Part shown: positions 42,295-54,632 of the stretch, piece after piece | Numbering within the stretch: position 1 is the stretch's first letter | How the letters are laid out: every line of letters begins with the position of its first letter | From: Maniola hyperantus | Lineage: Eukaryota > Arthropoda > Insecta > Lepidoptera > Nymphalidae | Reading direction: 5' to 3' | Length of the DNA stretch: 64,000 nucleotides | Assembly (NCBI RefSeq): GCF_902806685.2 | Contig: NC_048563.1 | Coordinates: forward strand, 1,364,001 to 1,428,000 | Position numbers and translations under genes: made by a program | Notes under the pieces: generated by a model | Database searches by the model: none | Told to the model about the DNA's origin: nothing | The model's input: only the letters and a program-made list of their open reading frames with translations

Positions 42295-42478
42295 TATAAT
42301 AATTGAGAGCTATGCCCTACAAAATGTGCACATACTTAGTTCTAGTCACTGGTATCTAGGAATCACATGCGTACTCACAATGATACAAATTGTCCGTCAA
42401 GTTCGTGAACCGCGCGCGTCACTCCGCCGCGGCGCATGCTCAGTAGATACATTCTTGTTGAACTGTTTTCCGAAGCAC

Positions 42479-42640
42479 TGGGGCCGATTCTCTAGTACAC
42501 AATCTCTAAACTAAACTAAATTAACAGGTCTAAGTCTAGTGCTTTCCTTTTCCGCAAGCAACATTATGAAAGGGATAGCAATAGATTTAGACGTGATATT
42601 TTAGTTTAGTTTAGAGATTGTGTACAAAGGAATTAGCCAC
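42479..42640. mobile_element. MITE in spacer A'1/A'2
   Basis: GGGGCCGATTCTCTAGTACA ... GAGATTGTGTACAAAGG with AATTAGCC. The spacer between A'3 and A'4 (GAAGCATTGTAATATT) is the empty site. Confidence 0.75.
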
Positions 42641-43179
42641 ATTGTAATATTATAAAGTAAATATTGTATCTAATTTTTTGCACTCAATCTCCAACAAAAA
42701 TTGTAGGTCTAAATGTATTGTTATACTTTTCATAACACTTCCTGTCGAAAAAGATAGCACTAGATTTAGACTTGCCAATTTAGTTTTGAGGAGCGGTGGT
42801 AGCCTAGCTTATTCAGACATTGTTGTTGCGTTTTCTAGCATCTCACTTAGGGCGAGGGTCCAGTATAAATTACACAAACTGGTAACAATATTATGTAGTT
42901 TCTAGAACTTAATAATTTGAGGATATGTATTTTTTATTTATTGAAGTTGCTTACTGTAACTCTTATTGTACAATTTTAACTCGGTAGTTTAAAATGATTA
43001 AAATAATGATAGTAAAATTAATTACAATAATTTTATTTTGCCTTAATACTGTTAGAACCTCCCCTCCAATAACCCTGATCCTTTTAAAAGGAAGACTTTA
43101 AAAACTGTTCTAACTGGAGAGATATATATAGAGCTCTTATTCAATAATCAAAATATAAGAACTATATATTTTGTTTCAG

Positions 43180-44234
43180 TCGCTCCTTTCCCTGCGAGAA
43201 TTGCTACGAATAACGAAAACAAAGTGCAAGCCGAAGACGCCGATACAGTCCAGAATAGTAAACAACTGTTTAAAATTAACAATGTCGAATCACACAACCA
43301 ATTATACGATACCAACAATATAACTAACATTGATAAATTAACAAATTGTGTAGTCATATTATGTGATATTTTCAAAAAAACCGAGAAAGGTGAATCACTG
43401 GCAAAAATGCGACCAAGTATAAGTTCTTGTGACAGTCAGTGTCACATGGATACTGCATCTAAAGATGTTAACTGTAAGATAGTTAGTCGGAATGAAAACG
43501 CTAGACATACGATAGAAGACACTGAACCAGTTACTAATAAAGTGAAAGTTACTAAGCGTGATGTAACGAAAACTTCACAAAGTAAAACTTATTATTTAGA
43601 TAATTACAATAGTGAAGATAGTTTATTTATTCATAAAAACTGGTATACTTGTGATGTATGTAGAAATACGTTTAAACGGAAAGGTATCTTAGTTACACAC
43701 ATAAAGACTCACAGTGACACAAAACCATTCACTTGCAAGTTTTGCCAATTCAAAACTAAATATAAAGGTAGTTTAGTGACTCACATGAGAACTCACACGG
43801 GTGAAAAGCTTTATTGTTGCACGTTATGCAAATATAAATGTGCGGATAATAGGAATCTAGTGGAACACATGAGAACTCACACGGGCGAAAAACCTTACAG
43901 TTGTAAGTTATGTGAATATAAATGTACACAAAATAGTAACTTAGTGAGCCACATGAGAACTCACACGGGCGAAAAACCTTACAGTTGTAAGTTATGTGAA
44001 TATAAATGTGCACACAATAGTTCTTTAGTGAGGCACATGAAAACTCACACGGGTGAAAAGCCTTTTAGTTGCATGTTATGCAAATACAAATGTGCAGAGA
44101 AATTTCATTTAGTGAGCCACATGAGAACTCACACTGGTGAAAAACCTTACACTTGTAAGTTATGTGAATTTAAATGTGCACAAAATGGTTCGTTAGCAAG
44201 GCACATGAGAACTCACACGAGTGAAAAGCGATAA
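43180..44234 (+). CDS. Alternative terminal exon A'2: short C2H2 array (7 fingers)
   Basis: Same acceptor, phase and leader as A'1, 350 residues (about 706 joined). Fingers 1-6 match A'1 fingers 1-6 and finger 7 matches A'1 finger 17. The ten fingers between are gone in frame, as expected from unequal recombination between finger repeats. Ends HTSEKR. Otherwise almost identical to A'1 and A'3. Confidence 0.87.
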
Positions 44235-44418
44235 TATAATAATTGAGAGCTATGCCCTACAAAATGTGCACATACTTAGTTCTAGTCACTGGTATCTAGG
44301 AATCACATGCGTACTCACAATGATACAAATTGTCCGTCAAGTTCGTGAACCGCGCGCGTCACTCCGCCGCGGCGCATGCTCAGTAGATACATTCTTGTTG
44401 AACTGTTTTCCGAAGCAC

Positions 44419-44580
44419 TGGGGCCGATTCTCTAGTACACAATCTCTAAACTAAACTAAATTAACAGGTCTAAGTCTAGTGCTTTCCTTTTCCGCAAGCA
44501 ACATTATGAAAGGGATAGCAATAGATTTAGACGTGATATTTTAGTTTAGTTTAGAGATTGTGTACAAAGGAATTAGCCAC
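44419..44580. mobile_element. MITE in spacer A'2/A'3
   Basis: A copy of the 42479 MITE carried along by the tandem duplication; the two appear identical. Confidence 0.75.
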
Positions 44581-45119
44581 ATTGTAATATTATAAAGTAA
44601 ATATTGTATCTAATTTTTTGCACTCAATCTCCAACAAAAATTGTAGGTCTAAATGTATTGTTATACTTTTCATAACACTTCCTGTCGAAAAAGATAGCAC
44701 TAGATTTAGACTTGCCAATTTAGTTTTGAGGAGCGGTGGTAGCCTAGCTTATTCAGACATTGTTGTTGCGTTTTCTAGCATCTCACTTAGGGCGAGGGTC
44801 CAGTATAAATTACACAAACTGGTAACAATATTATGTAGTTTCTAGAACTTAATAATTTGAGGATATGTATTTTTTATTTATTGAAGTTGCTTACTGTAAC
44901 TCTTATTGTACAATTTTAACTCGGTAGTTTAAAATGATTAAAATAATGATAGTAAAATTAATTACAATAATTTTATTTTGCCTTAATACTGTTAGAACCT
45001 CCCCTCCAATAACCCTGATCCTTTTAAAAGGAAGACTTTAAAAACTGTTCTAACTGGAGAGATATATATAGAGCTCTTATTCAATAATCAAAATATAAGA
45101 ACTATATATTTTGTTTCAG

Positions 45120-47013
45120 TCGCTCCTTTCCCTGCGAGAATTGCTACGAATAACGAAAACAAAGTGCAAGCCGAAGACGCCGATACAGTCCAGAATAGTA
45201 AACAACTGTTTAAAATTAACAATGTCGAATCACACAACCAATTATACGATACCAACAATATAACTAACATTGATAAATTAACAAATTGTGTAGTCATATT
45301 ATGTGATATTTTCAAAAAACCGAGAAAGGTGAATCACTGGCAAAAATGCGACCAAGTATAAGTTCTTGTGACAGTCAGTGTCACATGGATACTGCATCTA
45401 AAGATGTTAACTGTAAGATAGTTAGTCGGAATGAAAACGCTAGACATACGATAGAAGACACTGAACCAGTTACTAATAAAGTGAAAGTTACTAAGCGTGA
45501 TGTAACGAAAACTTCACAAAGTAAAACTTATTATTTAGATAATTACAATAGTGAAGATAGTTTATTTATTCATAAAAACTGGTATACTTGTGATGTATGT
45601 AGAAATACGTTTAAACGGAAAGGTATCTTAGTTACACACATAAAGACTCACAGTGACACAAAACCATTCACTTGCAAGTTTTGCCAATTCAAAACTAAAT
45701 ATAAAGGTAGTTTAGTGACTCACATGAGAACTCACACGGGTGAAAAGCTTTATTGTTGCACGTTATGCAAATATAAATGTGCGGATAATAGGAATCTAGT
45801 GGAACACATGAGAACTCACACGGGCGAAAAACCTTACAGTTGTAAGTTATGTGAATATAAATGTACACAAAATAGTAACTTAGTGAGCCACATGAGAACT
45901 CACACGGGCGAAAAACCTTACAGTTGTAAGTTATGTGAATATAAATGTGCACACAATAGTTCTTTAGTGAGGCACATGAAAACTCACACGGGTGAAAAGC
46001 CTTTTAGTTGCATGTTATGCAAATACAAATGTGCAGAGAAATTTCATTTAGTGAGCCACATGAGAACTCACACTGGTGAAAAGCCGTTTTCGTGTAAATT
46101 ATGCAAATGTTCATTTGCAAGAAGGGATTATTTAGTGGAACACATGAAAACTCACACGGGTGAAAAACCTTACAGTTGTAAGTTATGTGAATATAAATGT
46201 ACAAAAAATAGTTCATTAGTGACTCACATGAGAACTCACACGGGTGAAAAGCCTTATTGTTGCACGTTATGCAAATATAAATGTGCGGACAAACTTTATT
46301 TTGTGAGACATATGAGAGCACACACGGGTGTAAAACCTTTTAGTTGCGACTTATGCAAATACAAATGTGCGGACAAATGTAATTTAGTGATACATATGAG
46401 AACACACACGGGTGAAAAACCTTACACTTGTACGTTTTGTGAATACAAATGTGCCAAAAATGGTGATTTAATAAGGCACATTAAAATTCACACAGGTGAA
46501 AAACCTTACACTTGTAAGTTTTGTGAATACAAATGTGCCAGAAATGGTGATTTAATAAGGCACATTAAAATTCACACAGGTGAAAAGCCTTTTAGTTGCG
46601 AGTTATGCAAATACCAATGTGCGTACAAACGTTATTTAGTGAGACATATGAGAACACACACGGGTGAAAAACCTTTTAGTTGCGACTTATGCAAACACAA
46701 ATGTGCGGACAATTTTGATTTAGGAAGACATATGAGAGCACACACGGGTGAAAAACCTTACAGTTGTAAGTTATGTGAATATAAATGTACACAAAATAGT
46801 AACTTAGTGAGCCACATGAGAACACACACGGGTGAAAAGTCGTATTCGTGTAATTTATGCAAGTATATATGTGCGAGAAGTGATCAATTATTGAAACACA
46901 TGAGAACTCACACGGGGGAAAAACCTTACACTTGTAAGTTATGTGAATTTAAATGTGCACAAAATGGTTCGTTAGCAAGGCACATGAGAACTCACACGAG
47001 TGAAAAGCGATAA
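45120..47013 (+). pseudogene. Terminal exon A'3: 17-finger array with a one-base frameshift
   Basis: Same structure and 17-finger content as A'1, but the A run in the leader (TTCAAAAAAC, near 45311-45320) is one base shorter than in A'1 and A'2. The frame from the acceptor therefore stops at 45361 after the leader. The finger frame is intact from 45346 to 47013. Either this exon makes a truncated leader without fingers, or the run length is an assembly error; the near-identity to A'1 makes the second quite possible. Confidence 0.8.
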
Positions 47014-47336
47014 TATAATAATTGAGAGCTATGCCCTACAAAATGTGCACATACTTAGTTCTAGTCACTGGTATCTAGGAATCACATGCGTACTCACAAT
47101 GATACAAATTGTCCGTCAAGTTCGTGAACCGCGCGCGTCACTCCGCCGCGGCGCATGCTCAGTAGATACATTCTTGTTGAACTGTTTTCCGAAGCATTGT
47201 AATATTATAAAGTAAATATTGTATCTAATTTTTTTGCACTCAATCTCCAACAAAAATTGTAGGTCTAAATGTGTTGTTATCCTTTTCATAACACTTCCTG
47301 TCGAAAAAGATAGCACTAGATTTAGACTTGCCAATA

Positions 47337-47792
47337 CTTTTTTTTTTTTAATATATATAGCGAGCAAACGAGCTGGCGGGTCACCTGATGTTAAGTGATT
47401 ACCGCCGCCCATGAACATTTGCAGCACCAGAGGAGCCGCCGATGCGTTGCCGACCTTTTAGGAATTTGTTGGTCCGCCCCTTGAATAACCCCATGTTATA
47501 ATCTAGTGGGAACACCGCCGGTGGGAGTTGGTTCCACAGTTTGCACGTGCGTGGAAAGAAGGATCTGGCGCAGCGGACGGTCGAAGTGCACCAGACACCC
47601 AGAATATGGTGAGGGTGAAATTCCTTACGGTGGCGCGCGGTGCGGTTGTAGGAAAAAGAGGGTGGAAAGAGGTCAAAAAGCTCTTCAGAGCACTCCCCAT
47701 TATACAGGCGATAGAACAAGCATAGAGAGCTAACGTCTCTGCGGTGCTCCAGGCTTTCCAACGAGCCGTTAGCGAGTTAGTTTGGGATTGTT
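47337..47792 (-). pseudogene. LINE ORF2 C-terminal fragment in spacer A'3/A'4
   Basis: On the minus strand a 120-codon open stretch (47761..47399) reads SLEHRRDVSSLCLFYRLYNG, RARSFF-like CARSFFPRTCKLWNQLPP, then FKGRTNKFLKGRQ. This is the C-terminal end of a lepidopteran non-LTR retrotransposon, followed by the CATCAGGTGACCCGCCAGC tail and poly(A). It replaced about 30 bases of the ancestral spacer. Confidence 0.8.
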
Positions 47793-48148
47793 CTTATTCA
47801 GACATTGTTGTTGCGTTTTCTAGCATCTCACTTAGGGCGAGGGTCCAGTATAAATTACACAAACTGGTAACAATATTATGTAGTTTCTACAACTTAATAA
47901 TTTGAGGATATGTATTTTTTATTTATTGAAGTTGCTTACTGTAACTCTTATTGTACAATTTTAACTCGTAGTTTAAAATGATTAAAATAATGATAGTAAA
48001 ATTAATTAGGTACAATAGTTTTATTTTGCCTTAACATTGTTAGAGCCTCCCCTCCAATAACCCTGATTCCACCCTGTTCTAACTGGAGAGATATATATAG
48101 AGCTCTTTTTCAATAATCAAAATATAAGAACTATATATTTTGTTTCAG

Positions 48149-49623
48149 TCGCTCCTTTCCCTGCGAGAATTGCTACGAATAACGAAAACAAAGTGCAAGC
48201 TGAAGACGCCGATACAGTCCAGAATAGTAAACAACTGTTTAAAATTAACAATGTCGGATCACACAACCAATTATACGATACCAACAATATAACTAACATT
48301 GATAAATTAACAAATTGTGTAGTCATATTATGTGATATTTTCAAAAAACCCGAGAAAGGTGAATCACTGTCAAAAATGCGACCAAGTATAAGTTCTTGTG
48401 ACAGTCAGTGTCACATGGATACTGCCTCTAAAGATGTTAACTGTAAGATAGTTAGTCGGAATGAAAATGCTAGACATACGATAGAAGACACTGGACCAGT
48501 TACTAATAAAGTGAAAGTTACTAAGCGTGATGTAACGAAAACTTCACAAAGTAAAACTTATTGTTTAGATAATTACAATAGTGAAGATAGTTTATTTATT
48601 CATAAAAACTGGTATACTTGTGATGTATGTAGAAATACGTTTAAACGGAAAGGTATCTTAGTTACACACATAAAGACTCACAGTGACACAAAACCATTCA
48701 CTTGCAAGTTTTGCCAATTCAAAACTAAATATAAAGGTAGTTTAGTGACTCACATGAGAACTCACACGGGTGAAAAGCTTTATTGTTGCACGTTATGCAA
48801 AAATAAATGTGCGGATAATAGGAATCTAGTGGAACACATGAGAACTCACACGGGCGAAAAACCTTACAGTTGTAAGTTATGTGAATATAAATGTACACAA
48901 AATAGTAACTTAGTGAGCCACATGAGAACTCACACGGGCGAAAAACCTTACAGTTGTAAGTTATGTGAATATAAATGTGCACACAATAGTTCTTTAGTGA
49001 GGCACATGAAAACTCACACGGGTGAAAAGCCTTTTAGTTGCATGTTATGCAAATACAAATGTGCAGAGAAATTTCATTTAGTGAACCACGTGAGAACTCA
49101 CACTGGTGAAAAGCCGTTTTCGTGTAAATTATGCAAGTGTTCATTTGCAAGAAGGGATTATTTAGTGGAACACATGAAAACTCACACGGGTGAAAAACCT
49201 TACAGTTGTAAGTTATGTGAATATAAATGTACACAAAATAGTTCATTAGTGAGGCACATGAAAACTCACACGGATGAAAAGCTTTATTGTTGCACGTTAT
49301 GCAAATATAAATGTGTGGATAATAGGAATCTAGTGGAACACATGAGAACTCACACGGGCGAAAAACCTTACAGTTGTAAGTTATGTGAATATAAATGTAC
49401 ACAAAATAGTAACTTAGTGAGCCACATGAGAACACACACGGGGGAAAAGTCGTATTCGTGTAATTTATGCAAGTATATATGTGCGAGAAGTGATCAATTA
49501 TTGAAACACATGAGAACTCACACGGGGGAAAAACCTTACACTTGTAAGTTATGTGAATTTAAATGTGCACAAAATGGTTCGTTAGCGAGGCACATGAGAA
49601 CTCACACGAGTGAAAAGCGATAA
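48149..49623 (+). CDS. Alternative terminal exon A'4: C2H2 array (12 fingers)
   Basis: 490 residues (about 846 joined). Leader as in A'1 with a few changes ([16 protein letters not shown]). Fingers 1-7 match A'1, then the order differs: a copy of the NSSLVRH/NRNLVEH/NSNLVSH fingers, then the final SDQL and NGSL fingers. Ends HTSEKR. Intact. Confidence 0.87.
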
Positions 49624-49945
49624 TATAATAATTGAGAGCTATGCCCTACAAAATGTGCACATACTTAGTTCTAGTCACTGGTATCTAGGAATCACATGCG
49701 TACTCACAATGATACAAATTGTCCGTCAAGTTCGTGAACCGCGCGCGTCACTCCGCCGCGGCGCATGCTCAGTAGATACATTCTTGTTGAACTGTTTTCC
49801 GAAGCATTGTAATATTATAAAGTAAATATTGTATCTAATTTTTTTGCACTCAATCTCCAACAAAAATTGTAGGTCTAAATGTGTTGTTATCCTTTTCATA
49901 ACACTTCCTGTCGAAAAAGATAGCACTAGATTTAGACTTGCCAAT

Positions 49946-50401
49946 ACTTTTTTTTTTTAATATATATAGCGAGCAAACGAGCTGGCGGGTCACCTGATGT
50001 TAAGTGATTACCGCCGCCCATGAACATTTGCAGCACCAGAGGAGCCGCCGATGCGTTGCCGACCTTTTAGGAATTTGTTGGTCCGCCCCTTGAATAACCC
50101 CATGTTATAATCTAGTGGGAACACCGCCGGTGGGAGTTGGTTCCACAGTTTGCACGTGCGTGGAAAGAAGGATCTGGCGCAGCGGACGGTCGAAGTGCAC
50201 CAGACACCCAGAATATGGTGAGGGTGAAATTCCTTACGGTGGCGCGCGGTGCGGTTGTAGGAAAAAGAGGGTGGAAAGAGGTCAAAAAGCTCTTCAGAGC
50301 ACTCCCCATTATACAGGCGATAGAACAAGCATAGAGAGCTAACGTCTCTGCGGTGCTCCAGGCTTTCCAACGAGCCGTTAGCGAGTTAGTTTGGGATTGT
50401 T
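49946..50401 (-). pseudogene. LINE fragment in spacer A'4/A'5
   Basis: A copy of the 47337 fragment carried by duplication; the reading frame appears identical, showing a recent duplication. Confidence 0.8.
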
Positions 50402-50757
50402 CTTATTCAGACATTGTTGTTGCGTTTTCTAGCATCTCACTTAGGGCGAGGGTCCAGTATAAATTACACAAACTGGTAACAATATTATGTAGTTTCTACA
50501 ACTTAATAATTTGAGGATATGTATTTTTTATTTATTGAAGTTGCTTACTGTAACTCTTATTGTACAATTTTAACTCGTAGTTTAAAATTATTAAAATAAT
50601 GATAGTAAAATTAATTAGGTACAATAGTTTTATTTTGCCTTAACATTGTTAGAGCCTCCCCTCCAATAACCCTGATTCCACCCTGTTCTAACTGGAGAGA
50701 TATATATAGAGCTCTTTTTCAATAATCAAAATATAAGAACTATATATTTTGTTTCAG

Positions 50758-51980
50758 TCGCTCCTTTCCCTGCGAGAATTGCTACGAATAACGAAAACAA
50801 AGTGCAAGCTGAAGACGCCGATACAGTCCAGAATAGTAAACAACTGTTTAAAATTAACAATGTCGGATCACACAACAAATTATACGATACCAACAATATA
50901 ACTAACATTGATAAATTAACAAATTGTGTAGTCATATTATGTGATATTTTCAAAAAAACCGAGAAAGGTGAATCACTGTCAAAAATGCGACCAAGTATAA
51001 GTTCTTGTGACAGTCAGTGTCACATGGGTACGGCCTCTAAAGATGTTAACTGTAAGATAGTTAGTCGGAATGAAAACGCTAGACATACGATAGAAGACAC
51101 TGGACCAGTTACTAATAAAGTGAAAGTTACTAAGCGTGATGTAACGAAAACTTCACAAAGTAAAACTTATTGTTTAGATAATTACAATAGTGAAGATAGT
51201 TTATTTATTCATAAAAACTGGTATACTTGTGATGTATGTAGAAATACGTTTAAACGGAAAGGTATCTTAGTTACACACATAAAGACTCACAGTGACACAA
51301 AACCATTCACTTGCAAGTTTTGCCAATTCAAAACTAAATATAAAGGTAGTTTAGTGACTCACATGAGAACTCACACGGGTGAAAAGCTTTATTGTTGCAC
51401 GTTATGCAAAAATAAATGTGCGGATAATAGGAATCTAGTGGAACACATGAGAACTCACACGGGCGAAAAACCTTACAGTTGTAAGTTATGTGAATATAAA
51501 TGTACACAAAATAGTAACTTAGTGAGCCACATGAGAACTCACACGGGCGAAAAACCTTACAGTTGTAAGTTATGTGAATATAAATGTGCACACAATAGTT
51601 CTTTAGTGAGGCACATGAAAACTCACACGGGTGAAAAGCCTTTTAGTTGCATGTTATGCAAATACAAATGTGCAGAGAAATTTCATTTAGTGAACCACGT
51701 GAGAACTCACACTGGTGAAAAGCCGTTTTCGTGTAAATTATGCAAGTGTTCATTTGCAAGAAGGGATTATTTAGTGGAACACATGAAAACTCACACGGGG
51801 GAAAAGTCGTATTCGTGTAATTTATGCAAGTATATATGTGCGAGAAGTGATCAATTATTGAAACACATGAGAACTCACACGGGGGAAAAACCTTACACTT
51901 GTAAGTTATGTGAATTTAAATGTGCACAAAATGGTTCGTTAGCGAGGCACATGAGAACTCACACGAGTGAAAAGCGATAA
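50758..51980 (+). CDS. Alternative terminal exon A'5: C2H2 array (9 fingers)
   Basis: 406 residues (about 762 joined). Fingers 1-7 as in A'4, then directly the SDQL and NGSL fingers, so three fingers fewer than A'4, lost in frame. Ends HTSEKR. Intact. Confidence 0.87.
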
Positions 51981-52302
51981 TATAATAATTGAGAGCTATG
52001 CCCTACAAAATGTGCACATACTTAGTTCTAGTCACTGGTATCTAGGAATCACATGCGTACTCACAATGATACAAATTGTCCGTCAAGTTCGTGAACCGCG
52101 CGCGTCACTCCGCCGCGGCGCATGCTCAGTAGATACATTCTTGTTGAACTGTTTTCCGAAGCATTGTAATATTATAAAGTAAATATTGTATCTAATTTTT
52201 TTGCACTCAATCTCCAACAAAAATTGTAGGTCTAAATGTGTTGTTATCCTTTTCATAACACTTCCTGTCGAAAAAGATAGCACTAGATTTAGACTTGCCA
52301 AT

Positions 52303-52758
52303 ACTTTTTTTTTTTAATATATATAGCGAGCAAACGAGCTGGCGGGTCACCTGATGTTAAGTGATTACCGCCGCCCATGAACATTTGCAGCACCAGAGGA
52401 GCCGCCGATGCGTTGCCGGCCTTTTAGGAATTTGTTGGTCCGCCCCTTGAATAACCCCATGTTATAATCTAGTGGGAACACCGCCGGTGGGAGTTGGTTC
52501 CACAGTTTGCACGTGCGTGGAAAGAAGGATCTGGCGCAGCGGACGGTCGAAGTGCACCAGACACCCAGAATATGGTGAGGGTGAAATTCCTTACGGTGGC
52601 GCGCGGTGCGGTTGTAGAAAAAAGAGGGTGGAAAGAGGTCAAAAAGCTCTTCAGAGCACTCCCCATTATACAGGAGATAGAACAAGCATAGAGAGCTAAC
52701 GTCTGTGCGGTGCTCCAGGCTTTCCAACGAGCCGTTAGCGAGTTAGTTTGGGATTGTT
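52303..52758 (-). pseudogene. LINE fragment in spacer A'5/A'6
   Basis: Third copy of the duplicated LINE end, with a few substitutions relative to the other two. Confidence 0.8.
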
Positions 52759-53114
52759 CTTATTCAGACATTGTTGTTGCGTTTTCTAGCATCTCACTTA
52801 GGGCGAGGGTCCAGTATATATTACACAAACTGGTAACAATATTATGTAGTTTCTACAACTTAATAATTTGAGGATATGTATTTTTTATTTATTGAAGTTG
52901 CTTACTGTAACTCTTATTGTACAATTTTAACTCGTAGTTTAAAATGATTAAAATAATGATAGTAAAATTAATTAGGTACAATAGTTTTATTTTGCCTTAA
53001 CATTGTTAGAGCCTCCCCTCCAATAACCCTGATTCCACCCTGTTCTAACTGGAGAGATATATATAGAGCTCTTTTTCAATAATCAAAATATAAGAACTAT
53101 ATATTTTGTTTCAG

Positions 53115-54325
53115 TCGCTCCTTTCCCTGCGAGAATTGCTACGAATAACGAAAACAAAGTGCAAGCTGAAGACGCCGATACAGTCCAGAATAGTAAACAA
53201 CTGTTTAAAATTAACAATGTCGGATCACACAACCAATTATACGATACCAACAATATAACTAACATTGATAAATTAACAAATTGTGTAGTCATATTATGTG
53301 ATATTTTCAAAAAACCCGAGAAAGGTGAATCACTGTCAAAAATGCGACCAAGTATAAGTTCTTGTGACAGTCAGTGTCACATGGATACTGCCTCTAAAGA
53401 TGTTAACTGTAAGATAGTTAGTCGGAATGAAAACGCTAGACATACGATAGAAGACACTGGACCAGTTACTAATAAAGTGAAAGTTACTAAGCGTGATGTA
53501 ACGAAAACTTCACAAAGTAAAACTTATTGTTTAGATAATTACAATAGTGAAGATAGTTTATTTATTCATAAAAACTGGTATACTTGTGATGTATGTAGAA
53601 ATACGTTTAAACGGAAAGGTATCTTAGTTACACACATAAAGACTCACAGTGACACAAAACCATTCACTTGCAAGTTTTGCCAATTCAAAACTAAATATAA
53701 AGGTAGTTTAGTGACTCACATGAGAACTCACACGGGTGAAAAGCCTTATTGTTGCACGTTATGCAAATATAAATGTGCGGGTAATAGGAATCTAGTGGAA
53801 CACATGAGAACTCACACGGGCGAAAAACCTTACAGTTGTAAGTTATGTGAATATAAATGTGCACACAATAGTTCTTTAGTGAGGCACAGGAAAACTCACA
53901 CGGGTGAAAAGCCTTTTAGTTGCATGTTATGCAAATACAAATGTGCAGAGAAATTTCATTTAGTGACCCACATGAGAACTCACACGGGTGAAAAGCCTTA
54001 TTGTTGCACGTTATGCAAATATAAATGTGCGGATAATAGGAATCTAGTGGAACACATGAGAACTCACACGGGCGAAAAACCTTACAGTTGTAAGTTATGT
54101 GAATATAAATGTGTACACAATAGTTCTTTAGTGAGGCACATGAAAACTCACACGGGTGAAAAGCCTTTTAGTTGCATGTTATGCAAATACAAATTTGCAG
54201 AGAAATTTCATTTAGTGAGCCACATGAGAACTCACACTGGTGAAAAGCCGTTTTCGTGTAAATTATGTAAGTGTTCATTTGCGAGAAGGGATAATTTAGT
54301 GAAACACATGAAAACACACGGGTGA
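53115..54325 (+). CDS. Terminal exon A'6: C2H2 array (9 fingers), frameshift-truncated
   Basis: 402 residues (about 758 joined). Nine fingers, with the triplet NRNL/NSSL/KFHL repeated, then RRDNLVKHMKTHG and a stop. Near 54311 the expected AAAACTCACACGGGTG reads AAAACACACGGGTG, a two-base loss that throws the rest of the array out of frame (54326..54632). One finger linker histidine region is altered (VRHRKTH). It still gives a usable nine-finger protein without the family's C-terminus. Confidence 0.82.
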
Positions 54326-54632
54326 AAAACCTTGCAGTTGTAAGTTATGTGAATATAAATGTACACAAAATAGTAATTTAGTGAGCCACATGAGAACTCA
54401 CACGGGTGAAAAATCTTACAGTTGTAAGTTATGTGAATATAAATGTATACAACATAGTAATTTAGTGCGACACATGAGAACTCACACTGGTGAAAAACCA
54501 TTCGCTTGCGAGTTATGTGAAGGTGAAAAACGATATAATTGTGAGTTATGCGATTACAAATGTGCACATAGTACTAGTCTGGCGAGGCACATGAGAACTC
54601 ACACTGATACAAATCGTCCGTCATGTTCCTGA
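54326..54632 (+). pseudogene. Out-of-frame tail of A'6 (three to four fingers)
   Basis: In another frame: [37 protein letters not shown], a finger cut short after CELCE, and [20 protein letters not shown], ending TDTNRPSCS. This is the intact ancestral ending also seen in B' and A. Confidence 0.8.

Noticed and set aside
47503..52699. Plus-strand frames of 65-75 codons in the A' spacers
   Set aside because: They are antisense to the duplicated LINE fragment.
40976..54567. Many minus-strand open frames of 85-133 codons opposite the zinc-finger exons, rich in [11 protein letters not shown] and CEFSC
   Set aside because: They are antisense shadows of the repeated finger and TGEKP linker codons; they recur once per finger unit and lack starts or splice signals.
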